DNA from: Gaiellasilicea sp963761905
GTDB taxonomy: Bacteria > Actinomycetota > Thermoleophilia > Gaiellales > Gaiellaceae
Assembly: GCA_963761905.1 (NCBI GenBank)
Contig: CAVXIQ010000006.1
Coordinates: forward strand, 310,001 to 374,000
Length of the DNA: 64,000 bases
Reading direction: 5' to 3'
In this document: piece after piece, positions 41,132 through 50,547 of the stretch
Position numbering within the stretch: the stretch's first letter is position 1
Layout of the letters: the number at the start of each line of letters is the position of its first letter
Program-made: the position numbers and the translations under genes
The notes under the pieces: model-generated
What the model was told of the DNA's origin: nothing
What the model saw: only the letters and a program-made list of their open reading frames with translations
Database searches by the model: none

Positions 41132-41581
41132 GTGGAGCGGGAGTTCTCGGCCGGGGGCGTGCTCGTGCGGCGTTTCCGCGGCCGCTGGCATGTGGCGGCG
41201 ATCCGTCCGACCGGTCGGGGCGCAACGACGTGGGCGCTGCCGAAGGGTTGGCCGGAACCCGGCGAGACGCCGGCGCAGACGGCGCTCAGGGAGGTTCAGG
41301 AGGAGACGGGCCTCCATGCCCGGCTCGACCGCAAGCTCGCCGACATCAAGTACACCTACACGCGCTCGGACGGCACGCGCGTGTTCAAGGTCGTCACCTT
41401 CTTCCTCCTGCGCTACCGGAGCGGCCGGATCGGCGAGATCCCGGCCGGGATGGAGGTCGAGGTCGCCGAAGCGCGCTGGCTGCCGCTCGAGGAGGCGCCG
41501 CGGTTGCTCTCCTACGGCGGCGAGCGAGACGTGGCGAGGAAGGCGCTGGAAGCGCTCGCGAGCGACGATTCGACTCGCTAG
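41132..41581 (+). CDS. NUDIX hydrolase
   Basis: 149 residues from GTG 41132. A complete Nudix box is present: GWPEPGETPAQTALREVQEETG (G-x5-E-x7-REU-x-EE-x-G). The N-terminus (FSAGGVLVRRF) and the TWALPKGWPEPGE segment resemble the Ap4A/MutT-like bacterial group acting on nucleoside polyphosphates or oxidised nucleotides. Substrate unresolved. Divergent from groES across the CIRCE region. Confidence 0.9.
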   Translation: MEREFSAGGVLVRRFRGRWHVAAIRPTGRGATTWALPKGWPEPGETPAQTALREVQEETGLHARLDRKLADIKYTYTRSDGTRVFKVVTFFLLRYRSGRIGEIPAGMEVEVAEARWLPLEEAPRLLSYGGERDVARKALEALASDDSTR

Positions 41582-41619
41582 ACCCCCCGCTCTATAGTGG
41601 CGCGCGACCCGCCGTGGCC

Positions 41620-41976
41620 ATGTTCGCCCTCAACTTCTACTCGCCCCTCGTCGCCGACCAGCTGCGCACCCAGCGCAAGACGGCCACGATCCGGCTCGGC
41701 GACAAGTCGGCGAAGTACAAGAAGGGGATGATCGTGACCGTGCTCGTCGGCGTCCGGTACGGACAGCGCGAGAAGGTGTTCGACGCGGTGATCGACAAGG
41801 TCGAGGTGAAGGAGCTCCGCGAGCTCTCGCCGCGCGAGATCGAGCACGACAACCCGGAGATCCGCCGGACCGACGAGATGGCGCGCTTCCTCGGCCAGCT
41901 CTACAACCGCGAGGTCGCCGAGGACGAGACGGTGACCGTGATCCGCTTCTCCCAGATCATCGGCTCGATGTTCTAG
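41620..41976 (+). CDS. ASCH-like small protein
   Basis: 118 residues from ATG 41620; an in-frame GTG is at 41614. FYSPLVADQLRTQRKTATIRLGDKSAKYKKG followed by VTVLVGVRYG is a beta-barrel start with the Lys-Thr-x-Thr-x-Arg pattern of ASCH domains (PUA-like folds that bind RNA or modified nucleosides). The C-terminus is acidic and helical. A TATAGT box is about 15 bases before the GTG. Cytoplasmic; exact function unknown. Confidence 0.72.
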   Translation: MFALNFYSPLVADQLRTQRKTATIRLGDKSAKYKKGMIVTVLVGVRYGQREKVFDAVIDKVEVKELRELSPREIEHDNPEIRRTDEMARFLGQLYNREVAEDETVTVIRFSQIIGSMF

Positions 41977-42008
41977 AGGCTCGGTCGTAGGATTACGGCG
42001 GAGCCACC

Positions 42009-43664
42009 GTGACGCCTCCTGACCGGAAGCCACTGCTCGTGGTCGCCGACGACGACGCGGCGGAGCGTGCGCGCGTGACCGACGAGCTCGCGCGGCGGTA
42101 CGGCGCCGACTACGCGGTCAGCGGCTGCACGAACGAGGAGCTGATGACGGTCATCGAGGAAGCGGGCCACGACGGGCACGAGGTGGCGGTCGTGCTTGCG
42201 GCCGGGCAGCGCGGCGCCGAGCTCCTCGCCCACGTCCGTGCGCTGCATCCCGCCGCCCGGCGAGGGCTCCTGATCCCCTGGCTCGGTTGGCTCGATCGCC
42301 ATCTCGCCGAGCTCGTCCTCAAGAGCATGGCGCGCGGCTGGATCGACCTCTACGTCCTGCGGCCGACGACGAGCCCCGACGAGGTCTTTCACCGGACGAT
42401 CGCCGAGCTGCTCCAGGAGTCGGCGCGGCTGCGCGGCGAGGGACCGGCCGGCGCGACGATCGTCGCGGAGGCGCGCTCGGCTCGCGCCCATGCGCTCCGG
42501 GCCACGATCTCGGGCCTCGGGATCCCCCATCGGCTCGAGGCGCAGGCCGATGCGACAGAGCCGTCCGTCACTCTCGCCGACGGCAGCGTGCTCGCGGATC
42601 CGAGCGCCGCCGAGCTGACGCGGGCGCTCGGCTTTCCGACCGAGCTCGAGCCCCACGAGGCCGACCTCGTGGTCGTCGGCGCCGGCCCGGCCGGGCTCTC
42701 CGCCGCGGTCTACGGCTCCTCGGAGGGCCTGAGCACGACCGTGCTGGACGGCGGGGCGGTCGGCGGGCAGGCCGGCTCGAGCTCCCTGATCCGCAACTAC
42801 CTCGGCTTCCCGCGCGGGCTCGGCGGCGGCGAGCTCGCCCAGCGCGCGTATCAGCAGGCCTGGCTCTTCGGAACCCGTTTCCGGCTGACCGAGCGCGTCG
42901 TCGGTCTCGAGCGAACAGGAGAAAGGGTCGCGATCCGCTCTGCCGACGGCGTCGAGGTGACCGCGCGTGCGGTCGTCCTCGCGCTCGGCGTCGAGTACCG
43001 GCGGCTCGACGCGCCCGGGCTGGCGGAGCTCGAGGGAGCCGGCGTCTACTACGGCGCCTCGATGTCGGAAGCGCAGGCGCTCACGGGAGAGCCGGTCTTC
43101 GTCGTCGGCGGCGGCAACTCCGCGGGGCAGGCCGCGCTCCATCTCGCCCGCTACGCCCGCGAGGTGACGATCCTCGTCCGCGGGGAGAGCCTCGCCGAGA
43201 CCATGTCCCGCTACCTGATCGACGCGCTCGAGGAGACGCCGAACGTGGCCGTCCGCTACCGCACCGAGGTGGCAGCCGCGGAGGGCGCGGGCTCCCTGGA
43301 GCGCCTCGAGCTCCGCGAGGCGGGCGGCGAGGCCGAGTCGCTCCCGGCCGCCGCGCTCGTGATCCTGATCGGCGCCCGCCCTCGGACGGAGTGGTTGCCG
43401 GAGGAGATCCTGCGCGACACCTGGGGGTACCTGCTGACGGGCAACGACGTGCTGGCCGAAGACAATGGAAGCAGCGGCTGGCAGCTCGAGCGAAGCCCGC
43501 TGCCGCTCGAGACGAGCGTTCCGGGAGTCTTTGCGGCGGGCGACGTGCGAGCCGGTTCCGTCAAGCGCGTCGCAGGAGCTGTCGGCGACGGCGCCATGGC
43601 CCTGACCGATGTCCACGCCTTTCTCTCGCTCGAGGCCACGGCTTCATGGCCCACGCAGCGCTGA
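42009..43664 (+). CDS. Fused degenerate receiver domain / thioredoxin-reductase-like flavoprotein
   Basis: 551 residues. The first 130 follow a receiver fold (PLLVVADDDAAERARV), but the phosphoacceptor position reads VVLAAGQ (Asp to Ala) and the conserved Lys-Pro is Arg-Pro (YVLRPTTSP), so it cannot be phosphorylated normally. The C-terminal 320 residues bind FAD (VVGAGPAGLSAAVYG) and NAD(P)H (VFVVGGGNSAGQAALHLAR, FAAGDVRAG) like TrxB. The redox CxxC is missing (GGQAGSSSLIRNYLGFP), so thioredoxin is an unlikely substrate. GTG start. It overlaps the cyclase gene by 19 bases. Confidence 0.87.
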   Translation: MTPPDRKPLLVVADDDAAERARVTDELARRYGADYAVSGCTNEELMTVIEEAGHDGHEVAVVLAAGQRGAELLAHVRALHPAARRGLLIPWLGWLDRHLAELVLKSMARGWIDLYVLRPTTSPDEVFHRTIAELLQESARLRGEGPAGATIVAEARSARAHALRATISGLGIPHRLEAQADATEPSVTLADGSVLADPSAAELTRALGFPTELEPHEADLVVVGAGPAGLSAAVYGSSEGLSTTVLDGGAVGGQAGSSSLIRNYLGFPRGLGGGELAQRAYQQAWLFGTRFRLTERVVGLERTGERVAIRSADGVEVTARAVVLALGVEYRRLDAPGLAELEGAGVYYGASMSEAQALTGEPVFVVGGGNSAGQAALHLARYAREVTILVRGESLAETMSRYLIDALEETPNVAVRYRTEVAAAEGAGSLERLELREAGGEAESLPAAALVILIGARPRTEWLPEEILRDTWGYLLTGNDVLAEDNGSSGWQLERSPLPLETSVPGVFAAGDVRAGSVKRVAGAVGDGAMALTDVHAFLSLEATASWPTQR

Positions 43665-45002
43665 CCCGAAGAGCCGGGCTGAGCCCGGCCGTGGCGCTGC
43701 TCGCGCTGCCGCTCGTCGGGCTCGCGCTCCTCCTCGCCCTGCCCGGCGGCAGATCTGCACTGGCAGCACAACCCCGCCCATTTCTGGCTCGTCCTGATCG
43801 CCGCGAGCCTCAACGTCATCCTCGCCTACTCGACGGGCGCGGCCGCCCGCCGGCGGGGTGACGGCCGCGTCCACCTCGTCTCGCTCGCCTTCCTGGCCGC
43901 CGCCGCGTTCCTCGGTCTCCACGCGCTTGCGACTCCCGGTGTCCTCCTCGACGCGCCGAATCTCGGCTTCGCGATCTCGACGCCGACCGGGCTCGTGCTC
44001 GCGGGCGCGCTCGCGGCAGCCTCGGCGCTCGACCTCGACCGGCTCGGTCCGCAGCGGGTGCTGTCGATCTCGAAGTGGATCGAACGAGCGCTCCTCGCCG
44101 CGATCGCCTTCTGGACGTTTGCCTCGCTCGCCTGGACGCCGGAGCTCGAGGACGTCGCCGTGCCGGAGCGGCTCTCCGCGCCCCTCGTCGCCCTCTCGAT
44201 CCTCGGAATCGCGCTCTATGTGTTCGCCGTCATTCGCTACCTGGCGCTCTACCGCGCTCGGCGCTCGACCCTGGTGCTGGCCTTCGCGGTCGCCTTCGCG
44301 CTGCTCGCCGAGGCGATGACCGCGGTCGCGGTGTCCCGCAACTGGCAGCTCTCGTGGTGGGAGTGGCACGTGCTGATGCTGATCGCGTTCGCCGTGATCG
44401 CATTCGGCGCCCACCGCGAGTGGCACGAGGAGCGCTTCGGCGCGCTCTACCTCGATCGAGCCGAGACCGAGGTGACCGTTCTCTTCGCCGATCTCCAGGG
44501 ATTCACCGCCTTCTCGGAGACGCACGAGCCCGAGGAGGTGACGCGCATGCTGAATGCCTATTTCGAGGCGGCGATCCCCGCCGTCGAGCGTCACGGCGGC
44601 AACGTCGATCGCCTGATCGGCGATGCCGTGATGGCGATCTTCGAGGGCTCCGACGACCATCCCGAGCGGGCAGCCCACGCCGCCCTCGCCCTCCAGGAGG
44701 CCGCCGAAGCGGTTGCCGCCGCACAACCGGGCTGGCCGCGATTTCGCGTCGGCCTGAACACGGGCGCCGCCAGCGCGGGCGTCCTCGGCTCGCTCACCGG
44801 CGGCCGGACGTACAGCGTGGTCGGGGACACCGTCAACCTGGCCTCCCGGATCGAGGGCCTCGCCCCCGCAGGAGGTGTCGCGATCGGTGCCGCGACCGCC
44901 GCGCGACTCTGGGGCGCGCAGCTCGAGCCGCTCGGCGAGGTCGAGGTCAAGGGCCGCGAGGAGCCCGTGTCGGTCTTCCTCCTTCAGCGCCTGCCAGGCT
45001 GA
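43646..45002 (+). CDS. Membrane adenylate/guanylate cyclase (class III), frameshifted in helix 1
   Basis: ATG 43646 encodes MAHAALTRRAGLSPAVALLALP and a first helix; near 43745 the frame changes and continues ADLHWQHNPAHFWLVLIAASLNV. About six to seven helices (to about residue 260) precede the class III cyclase domain with metal Asp residues in VLFADLQGFTAFSE and GDAVMAIF, then FRVGLNTGAASAGVLG and VVGDTVNLASRIE. Length is 3n+1, so one extra base explains the break. It would make cAMP (or cGMP) in response to a membrane signal. Overlap with the flavoprotein gene suggests a redox-to-cyclic-nucleotide link (inference). Confidence 0.85.
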
Positions 45003-45031
45003 GCGCTACTGCCGGCCGCTGCTTGTCGGCG

Positions 45032-45322
45032 CTACTTGCCGGGCTTGCGGATCCTGACGCCGAGCACCTCGGCTGGGCGCACCTCGGCGCCGCATTCCTC
45101 GCACTCGACCGCGAACGCCGAAGGGAAGGGCGCGTCGCAGGCGGGGCAGCGATGCCGCGTCTCGCCGCCGCAGTGGGGGCACTCGGCAGGCAGCTCCGCC
45201 TCGTTCTCGAGGAAGTAGCGCCACACCGACCCGCAGCCGAGGCAGAAGCAGGTGTAGTCGCCGAGCGTCTTCCGCCGCTCCTCCTGGATCCAGTTCCGCT
45301 TGGGCCGAACGCGATCCGTCAT
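45032..45322 (-). CDS. Small zinc-ribbon protein
   Basis: 96 residues with Cys pairs at CFCLGCG, CPHCGGETRHRCPACD and CEECG, enough for two or more zinc ribbons. The start ATG 45322 is chosen because a TACGGT box lies seven bases upstream (45335-45330). Such ribbons bind nucleic acid or protein partners. No catalytic domain. Function unknown. Convergent with the cyclase gene. Confidence 0.78.
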   Translation of the reverse strand: MTDRVRPKRNWIQEERRKTLGDYTCFCLGCGSVWRYFLENEAELPAECPHCGGETRHRCPACDAPFPSAFAVECEECGAEVRPAEVLGVRIRKPGK

Positions 45323-45371
45323 ACGGATAACCGTACCGGGGTGAGTTGGGGCGACTGATAGAACGAGCCGG

Positions 45372-46823
45372 GTGACCGCCAAAGGCACCAACGCTGCCAC
45401 ATCAAACCCCTGGCTCGTCCTCAGCCTCGTCTGCATCGCGCAGTTCATGGTCATCCTCGATGCGACGGTCGTGAACGTCGCGCTGCCGTCGATCCAGGAA
45501 GACCTCGAGATGTCGTCGTCCGAGCTGCAGTGGGTGGTCAACTCCTACACGCTGATCTTCGGCGGCTTCCTGCTCCTCGGCGGCCGCGCGGGCGACCTGC
45601 TCGGGCGCAAGCGGCTCTTTCTCGCCGGACTCGTGATCTTCACCGCGGCCTCGCTCCTGAACGGGCTCGCCACCTCGTCCGAGTTCCTGATCCTCGCCCG
45701 CGGGCTCCAGGGGCTCGGGGCGGCGCTCGTCTCGCCCGCGGCGCTCTCGATCGTGACCACCACCTTCGCGGAGGGCCAGGAGCGGACGAAGGCGATGGGC
45801 GTCTGGAGCGCGATCGCCGCGGGCGGCGGCGCTGTCGGCCTCCTGCTCGGCGGGATCCTCACCGACCTCTTCTCCTGGCCCTGGATCTTCTTCGTCAACA
45901 TCCCGGTCGGGATCGCGGCCTTCGTGCTCTCGCTTCGGTACGTCCCGGAGTCGAAGGACGAGAAGGCGCACAAGGCCTTCGACGTCGCCGGAGCCGTCAC
46001 GGTGACCGCGGGCCTGATCGCGCTCGTGTACGGGCTCGTGAAGGCGGAGGAGGAGGGTTGGCTCTCGCTGCACACGCTCGCCTTCGGCGTCCTCTCGGTC
46101 GTGCTGCTGGGAGCCTTCGTCTGGATCGAGCACCGCTCGGCGGAGCCGCTCGTGCGCCTGAGCATCTTCCTCCAGCGCACGATCCGCTCGGCGAACGTCG
46201 TGATGCTGCTCGTCGCCGCGGGGCTCTTCGCGATGTTCTACTTCAACTCGCTCTACTTCCAGCGCGTGCTCGGCTACTCGCCGATCGAAGCCGGGCTCGC
46301 GTTCGTCCCGTTCACGCTCGGGATCGTGATCGGCGCCGGGCTCTCCCAGTTCCTGGTCAAGGCGATCGGGCTCCGGTCGGTCGGGATCGCGGGGATGACG
46401 CTCGGCGCGATCGGGATGCTGCTCTTCCTCGGCCTCGACGTGAACGGCACCTACCTCACCGATCTCCTGCCCGGGATCATGCTGATCTCGATCGGGATGG
46501 GGATGACGTTCGTGCCCGTGACCCTGATCGCGACGAGCGGGATCGCCGCAGGCGACGCGGGGCTCGCCTCGGGGCTCCTGAACACGTCGCAGCAGATCGG
46601 AGGCGCGCTGGGGCTCGCGATCCTCTCCACGCTCGCGACGGCCAAGACGACGAGCTCGCTCGAAAGCGGCAGCGACGAGGCGGCGGCACTGGTCGACGGC
46701 TTCCACGTCGCCTACATCGCGGGCGCCGCCTTCCTCGCCGCCGGCGCGATCCTGCTCGCGCTGATGCTGAAGCGCTCCGACGTCGAGCAGATCGACGTCG
46801 ACGAGCCCGTGCTCGCCGCGTAG
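45372..46823 (+). CDS. MFS drug exporter, DHA2 (EmrB/QacA) family
   Basis: 483 residues and 14 helices. DHA2 markers: motif D1 (LDATVVNVALPSI), WVVNSYTL, motif A (GRAGDLLGRKRLF) and motif C-like GGGAVGLLLGGILTD. It exports amphipathic compounds using the proton gradient. GTG start; a weak TAGAAC box lies seven bases upstream. Not linked to a regulator here. It precedes the dehydrogenase operon by about 46 bases. Confidence 0.93.
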   Translation: MTAKGTNAATSNPWLVLSLVCIAQFMVILDATVVNVALPSIQEDLEMSSSELQWVVNSYTLIFGGFLLLGGRAGDLLGRKRLFLAGLVIFTAASLLNGLATSSEFLILARGLQGLGAALVSPAALSIVTTTFAEGQERTKAMGVWSAIAAGGGAVGLLLGGILTDLFSWPWIFFVNIPVGIAAFVLSLRYVPESKDEKAHKAFDVAGAVTVTAGLIALVYGLVKAEEEGWLSLHTLAFGVLSVVLLGAFVWIEHRSAEPLVRLSIFLQRTIRSANVVMLLVAAGLFAMFYFNSLYFQRVLGYSPIEAGLAFVPFTLGIVIGAGLSQFLVKAIGLRSVGIAGMTLGAIGMLLFLGLDVNGTYLTDLLPGIMLISIGMGMTFVPVTLIATSGIAAGDAGLASGLLNTSQQIGGALGLAILSTLATAKTTSSLESGSDEAAALVDGFHVAYIAGAAFLAAGAILLALMLKRSDVEQIDVDEPVLAA

Positions 46824-46856
46824 CCGGCCACCTGCGCCCGATCCCCCGGCGGCCGA

Positions 46857-46862
46857 TATCGT
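46857..46862 (+). promoter_or_regulatory. Leaderless -10 box (TATCGT) of the 2-oxoacid dehydrogenase operon
   Basis: TATCGT seven bases before ATG 46870. Confidence 0.55.
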
Positions 46863-46869
46863 TGGGGCC

Positions 46870-47913
46870 ATGGCAGTGCGGGAGGCGGAGCCGGTCGGCT
46901 CGTTCAGCGAAGTGCGCGAGGCGGGCCTCGACCGGGAGGACCTGCTCGCGATCTACCGTCACCTGCTCGTCACCCGCGGGATCGAGGAGCGCGGCCACAT
47001 CCTCTACAAGCAGGGCAAGATTCCGGGCTCGTTCTACACCGGCCGCGGGAACGAGGGAGCGGCCGTCGGTGTCGCCACGGCGATGGGCCCGAACGACGTG
47101 GGCACGCCGCTCCACCGCGACATGGGCGTCCACGTCCAGCGCGGCGTCGAGCCGTGGAAGATCTTCGCCCAGTACATGGGCCGCGAGGACGGGCCGACGC
47201 GCGGCCGCGACGGGAACGTGCACATGGCCGACGCGAAGCTCGGGATGATCGCGATGGTCAGCCATTTGCCCGCGATGCTGCCGGTCGCAGTCGGCTGCGC
47301 GCTGGCCTTCCGGATCCGCGAAGAGCGGCGTGTCGCCGTCGGCTGGTTCGGCGAAGGGTCGGCCGCGCGAGGCGACGCCCACGAGGCGATGAACCTCGCC
47401 GGCGTGCGCCGGCTGCCGGTCGTGTTCGTCTGCGACAACAACCAGTTCGCCTACTCGACGCCGAGCCACCTCGGCTACGCCGTCGAGCACCTCGCCGATC
47501 GCGCCGCGGCCTATGGGTTCGAAGGCGTCGTCGTCGACGGCACCGACGTGCTCGCCGTCTACCGCGAGGCGAAGGCGGCGATCGAGAAGGCACGCGAGGG
47601 CGGCGGGCCAACGCTGCTCGAGCTGAAGACGCTCCGGATGGAAGGGCACGCAGTCCACGACGACGCGTTCTACGTCCCGAAGGAGCTCTTCGAGGAGTGG
47701 GCGCAGCGCGATCCGATCGAGCGCTTCCGCGGCTGGCTGATCGAGAACGCCGAGCTGACGCGCGAGGAGGAGGACGAGATCGCCGCGCGCGTCAAGAAGA
47801 TCCTGAACGACGCGCTGACCCGCGCCGAGGACTCGCCCCAGCCCGATCCCGCGACGCTTCTCGAGGGGGTCTACGCGACCCCGGAAGACCTCGACACACC
47901 GCACCACAAGTAA
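46870..47913 (+). CDS. pdhA: 2-oxoacid dehydrogenase E1 alpha subunit (pyruvate dehydrogenase type)
   Basis: 347 residues. Thiamine-diphosphate motif GWFGEGSAARGDAHEAMNLAG...DNNQFAYSTP, with TRGIEERGHILYKQGKIPGSFYTGRGNEG at the start and RMEGHAVHDDAFYV near the end. Pairs with E1 beta to decarboxylate pyruvate (or a related 2-oxoacid) and acylate the lipoyl arm of E2. Acetoin or branched-chain substrates cannot be excluded. First gene of a three-gene E1a-E1b-E2 operon; its TAA overlaps the next ATG by one base. No E3 gene is in the window. Confidence 0.9.
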   Translation: MAVREAEPVGSFSEVREAGLDREDLLAIYRHLLVTRGIEERGHILYKQGKIPGSFYTGRGNEGAAVGVATAMGPNDVGTPLHRDMGVHVQRGVEPWKIFAQYMGREDGPTRGRDGNVHMADAKLGMIAMVSHLPAMLPVAVGCALAFRIREERRVAVGWFGEGSAARGDAHEAMNLAGVRRLPVVFVCDNNQFAYSTPSHLGYAVEHLADRAAAYGFEGVVVDGTDVLAVYREAKAAIEKAREGGGPTLLELKTLRMEGHAVHDDAFYVPKELFEEWAQRDPIERFRGWLIENAELTREEEDEIAARVKKILNDALTRAEDSPQPDPATLLEGVYATPEDLDTPHHK

Positions 47914-48887
47914 TGGCCGAGAAGACCTACCTCCAGGCGATCAGCGACGGGCTCCGGCAGGAGCTCCAGCGCGACGACCGTGTCTTCGTGATCGGCGAGG
48001 ACGTGGGCGTCTACGGCGGCGCGTTCAAGGTGACGCTCGGCTTCCAGGAGGAGTTCGGGCCGTGGCGGATCATCGACTCGCCGCTCGCCGAGACGGCGAT
48101 CCTCGGCGCGTGCAGCGGCGCCGCGATGATGGGGATGCGCCCCGTCGCCGAGATGCAGTTCGCGGACTTCATCTCCTGCGGCTGGGATCACCTCGTCACC
48201 GTCGCGGCGAAGCAACGGTTCCGGGCAGGCACGCCGGTGCCGATCGTCGTCCGGCTTCCCTCCGGCGGCGGCTTCTCCGGCGGCCCCTTCCACTCGCAGA
48301 ACCCGGAGAGCTCGTTCGCGCACATCCCCGGGCTCAAGTGCGTCTGCCCGGCGACGCCGGAGGACGCGAAGGGCCTGCTCGTCGCGGCGATCGAGGATCC
48401 CAATCCGGTGCTCTTCTTCGAGCACAAGCACCTCTACCGCCGGATCAAGGGCGAGGTGCCGGACGAGCGCTACGTGACGCCGATCGGGAAGGCGCGCACC
48501 CACCGCGAGGGCGAGGACATCAGCGTGATCACGTGGGGCGCGATGGTCTACACCGCCGAGGAGGCCGCCAAGCAGCTCGAGGCGGACGACGTCTCGGTCG
48601 AGGTGATCGACCTGCGCACAGTGATGCCGTGGGACAAGGCGGCCGTGCTCGAGAGCGTGCGCAAGTGCTCCAAGGTGCTCGTGCTCCACGAGGACACGCG
48701 CACCGGCGGCTTCGGCGGTGAGATCGCCGCGACGATCGCCGAGGAGGCGTTCGAGGATCTCGATGCGCCGGTCAAGCGCATCTGCGCCCCAGACTGCCCG
48801 GCTCCGTTCTCGCCGGTTCTCGAGAAGGCGTACATCCCGCAGGTCGACGACGTCGTGAAGGGGCTCCGCGAGCTCGCGGCGTACTAG
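47913..48887 (+). CDS. pdhB: 2-oxoacid dehydrogenase E1 beta subunit
   Basis: 324 residues. FVIGEDVGVYGGAFKVT, DSPLAETAILGACSGAAMMGMRP, EMQFADFI, LPSGGGFSGGPFHSQNPE and the C-terminal transketolase domain (VIDLRTVMPWDKAAVLES) are canonical. It completes the thiamine active site with E1 alpha. TAATG coupling upstream; E2 starts six bases after the stop. Confidence 0.92.
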   Translation: MAEKTYLQAISDGLRQELQRDDRVFVIGEDVGVYGGAFKVTLGFQEEFGPWRIIDSPLAETAILGACSGAAMMGMRPVAEMQFADFISCGWDHLVTVAAKQRFRAGTPVPIVVRLPSGGGFSGGPFHSQNPESSFAHIPGLKCVCPATPEDAKGLLVAAIEDPNPVLFFEHKHLYRRIKGEVPDERYVTPIGKARTHREGEDISVITWGAMVYTAEEAAKQLEADDVSVEVIDLRTVMPWDKAAVLESVRKCSKVLVLHEDTRTGGFGGEIAATIAEEAFEDLDAPVKRICAPDCPAPFSPVLEKAYIPQVDDVVKGLRELAAY

Positions 48888-48893
48888 GGAGCG

Positions 48894-50360
48894 ATGGCTA
48901 CCGGTACCCAGATCGAGGTCGTGATGCCCCAGATGGGAGTCTCGGTCTCCGAGGGGACGATCACGAAGTGGCTGAAGTCCGAGGGGGAGCCGATCGCGCG
49001 CGACGAGGCGCTGCTCGAGATCTCCACCGACAAGGTCGACACCGAGGTGCCGAGCCCCGGCGAGGGCGTCGTCGCGAAGATCATGGTTCAGGAGGGCGAG
49101 ACCGTCGAGGTCGGCGCCGTGCTGGCCGTGATCGCTCCGGCCGGATCCGAGGTGGCGACGCCGACGGAGACCCCTCCGGAGCCCGCGACCCAGGCAGCGG
49201 CCGATGCGTCCGAGGCCGCAGCGAGCGAGACCGCCGAGCCGACAGCTCCGACGCCTCCGCCGGCAGAGGCTCCCGCCAAAGCCGCGACGCCTCCGCAAGC
49301 GACACCGACGCCGGCCGCTTCCGGCTCCGACAACGGTCGCACCTTCGTTTCCCCCGTCGTCGCGCGGATCGCCGCCGAGCACGGCGTCGACGTCGGCCGC
49401 GTCCAGGGCACCGGCAACGCCGGCCGGGTGACGAAGAAGGACATCCTGGCCTTCGTCGAGTCGGGCGCTTCCGCTCAGACCGCTCCGGAGGCCCCGGCTG
49501 CTCCAAAGACCCCTGCTCCCGAGGCCGCGGCGACGCCCGAACCGGCCCCGCCCGTCGCTCCTGCTCCCACCCCGGCTCCGGTGGCCACGGCGCCGCCACC
49601 TCCTGCAGCGCCCGCCGCCGCGCCCGCCGCGGCAGGGGAGCCCGCTGCCGGCGAGACGCTCGAGCCGCTGACAGCGATGCGCCGCGGGATCGCCGAGCAC
49701 ATGCGCCGCTCGCTCGACACCTCCGCGCACGTGACGAGCGCGATCGAGGTCGACATGTCGAAGGTGGTCGCGATCCGCGGCAAGCTGAAGAAGGAGTTCG
49801 AGGCCGCCTACGGCGTCAACCCGACCTACCTCGCCTTCATTGCCCGCGCGACGGTCGAGACGCTGCGCGAGTACCCCTGGATCAACGGCGAGATCCGCGG
49901 CGACAAGATCGTGACGCGCAACTACGTCAACCTTGGCTTCGCGGTCGAGCTCGCCGACGGCAAAGGGCTGATCGTCCCGGTCGTCAAGAACTGCGAGGGG
50001 CTGAACCTGCTCGGCCTCGCTCGCTCGGTGGTCGAGATCGCGCAGAAGGCCCGCGACAAGAAGCTGAGCCCCGACGACGTCCAGGGCGGAACGTTCACGA
50101 TCACGAATCCGGGTGGCTACGGCACCTTCCACGGAACCCCGGTGATCAGCCAGCCTCAGGCGGGGATCCTCGGCACCTACGCGGTCGTCAAGCGGCCTTG
50201 GGTCGCCCAGGACGAGCTGGGCCAGGACGTGATCGCGATCAGGCCGATGATGAACCTGACCCTGACGTACGACCATCGCCTGGTCGACGGAGCCCTCGCA
50301 GGGCGGTTCCTCCGCGACCTCCGCAAGCGGCTCGAGAGCTGGGGCGAGAGTGACTACTAG
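48894..50360 (+). CDS. pdhC: Dihydrolipoamide acyltransferase (E2)
   Basis: 488 residues: one lipoyl domain (about 8-83) with the lipoylated Lys in STDKVDTEV; a long Ala-Pro linker; a peripheral-subunit-binding domain (SPVVARIAAEHGVDVGRVQGTG); a second Ala-Pro linker; and the catalytic core ending in YDHRLVDGALAGRFL. The His and Asp of DHRxxDG are intact. The lipoyl group must come from LipB/LipA, encoded 0.6 and 3.6 kb downstream. The next gene overlaps its end by 11 bases. Confidence 0.94.
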   Translation: MATGTQIEVVMPQMGVSVSEGTITKWLKSEGEPIARDEALLEISTDKVDTEVPSPGEGVVAKIMVQEGETVEVGAVLAVIAPAGSEVATPTETPPEPATQAAADASEAAASETAEPTAPTPPPAEAPAKAATPPQATPTPAASGSDNGRTFVSPVVARIAAEHGVDVGRVQGTGNAGRVTKKDILAFVESGASAQTAPEAPAAPKTPAPEAAATPEPAPPVAPAPTPAPVATAPPPPAAPAAAPAAAGEPAAGETLEPLTAMRRGIAEHMRRSLDTSAHVTSAIEVDMSKVVAIRGKLKKEFEAAYGVNPTYLAFIARATVETLREYPWINGEIRGDKIVTRNYVNLGFAVELADGKGLIVPVVKNCEGLNLLGLARSVVEIAQKARDKKLSPDDVQGGTFTITNPGGYGTFHGTPVISQPQAGILGTYAVVKRPWVAQDELGQDVIAIRPMMNLTLTYDHRLVDGALAGRFLRDLRKRLESWGESDY

Positions 50361-50544
50361 CGTCCTGACCACAGTCTCCACCGAGCAGGAGGCAGAGATG
50401 ATCTGCGGTCTCCTGCGCTCGGCGGACATCGTCTGCGACCACCGGACGACCCAATCGGGAACGAAGTTCGGCGGCGCGCGCGAGGTGCTCGTGCGGCCGG
50501 AGGACCTCGAGGACGCGCGGTCGCTCCTCCCGCAGGACGAATGA
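50350..50544 (+). CDS. DUF2007 small protein
   Basis: 64 residues from GTG 50350, overlapping the E2 end. TEQEAEMICGLLRSADIVC and EVLVRPEDLEDARSLL match the DUF2007 (putative signal-transducing) ferredoxin-like fold. No catalytic residues. Translational coupling suggests co-expression with the dehydrogenase. Confidence 0.8.
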   Translation: MTTSVLTTVSTEQEAEMICGLLRSADIVCDHRTTQSGTKFGGAREVLVRPEDLEDARSLLPQDE

Positions 50545-50547
50545 CCG

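Noticed and set aside
42009..43664. Genuine thioredoxin reductase (trxB)
   Set aside because: The redox-active CxxC is absent and a receiver-like domain is fused at the N-terminus, so the trxB name would mislead.
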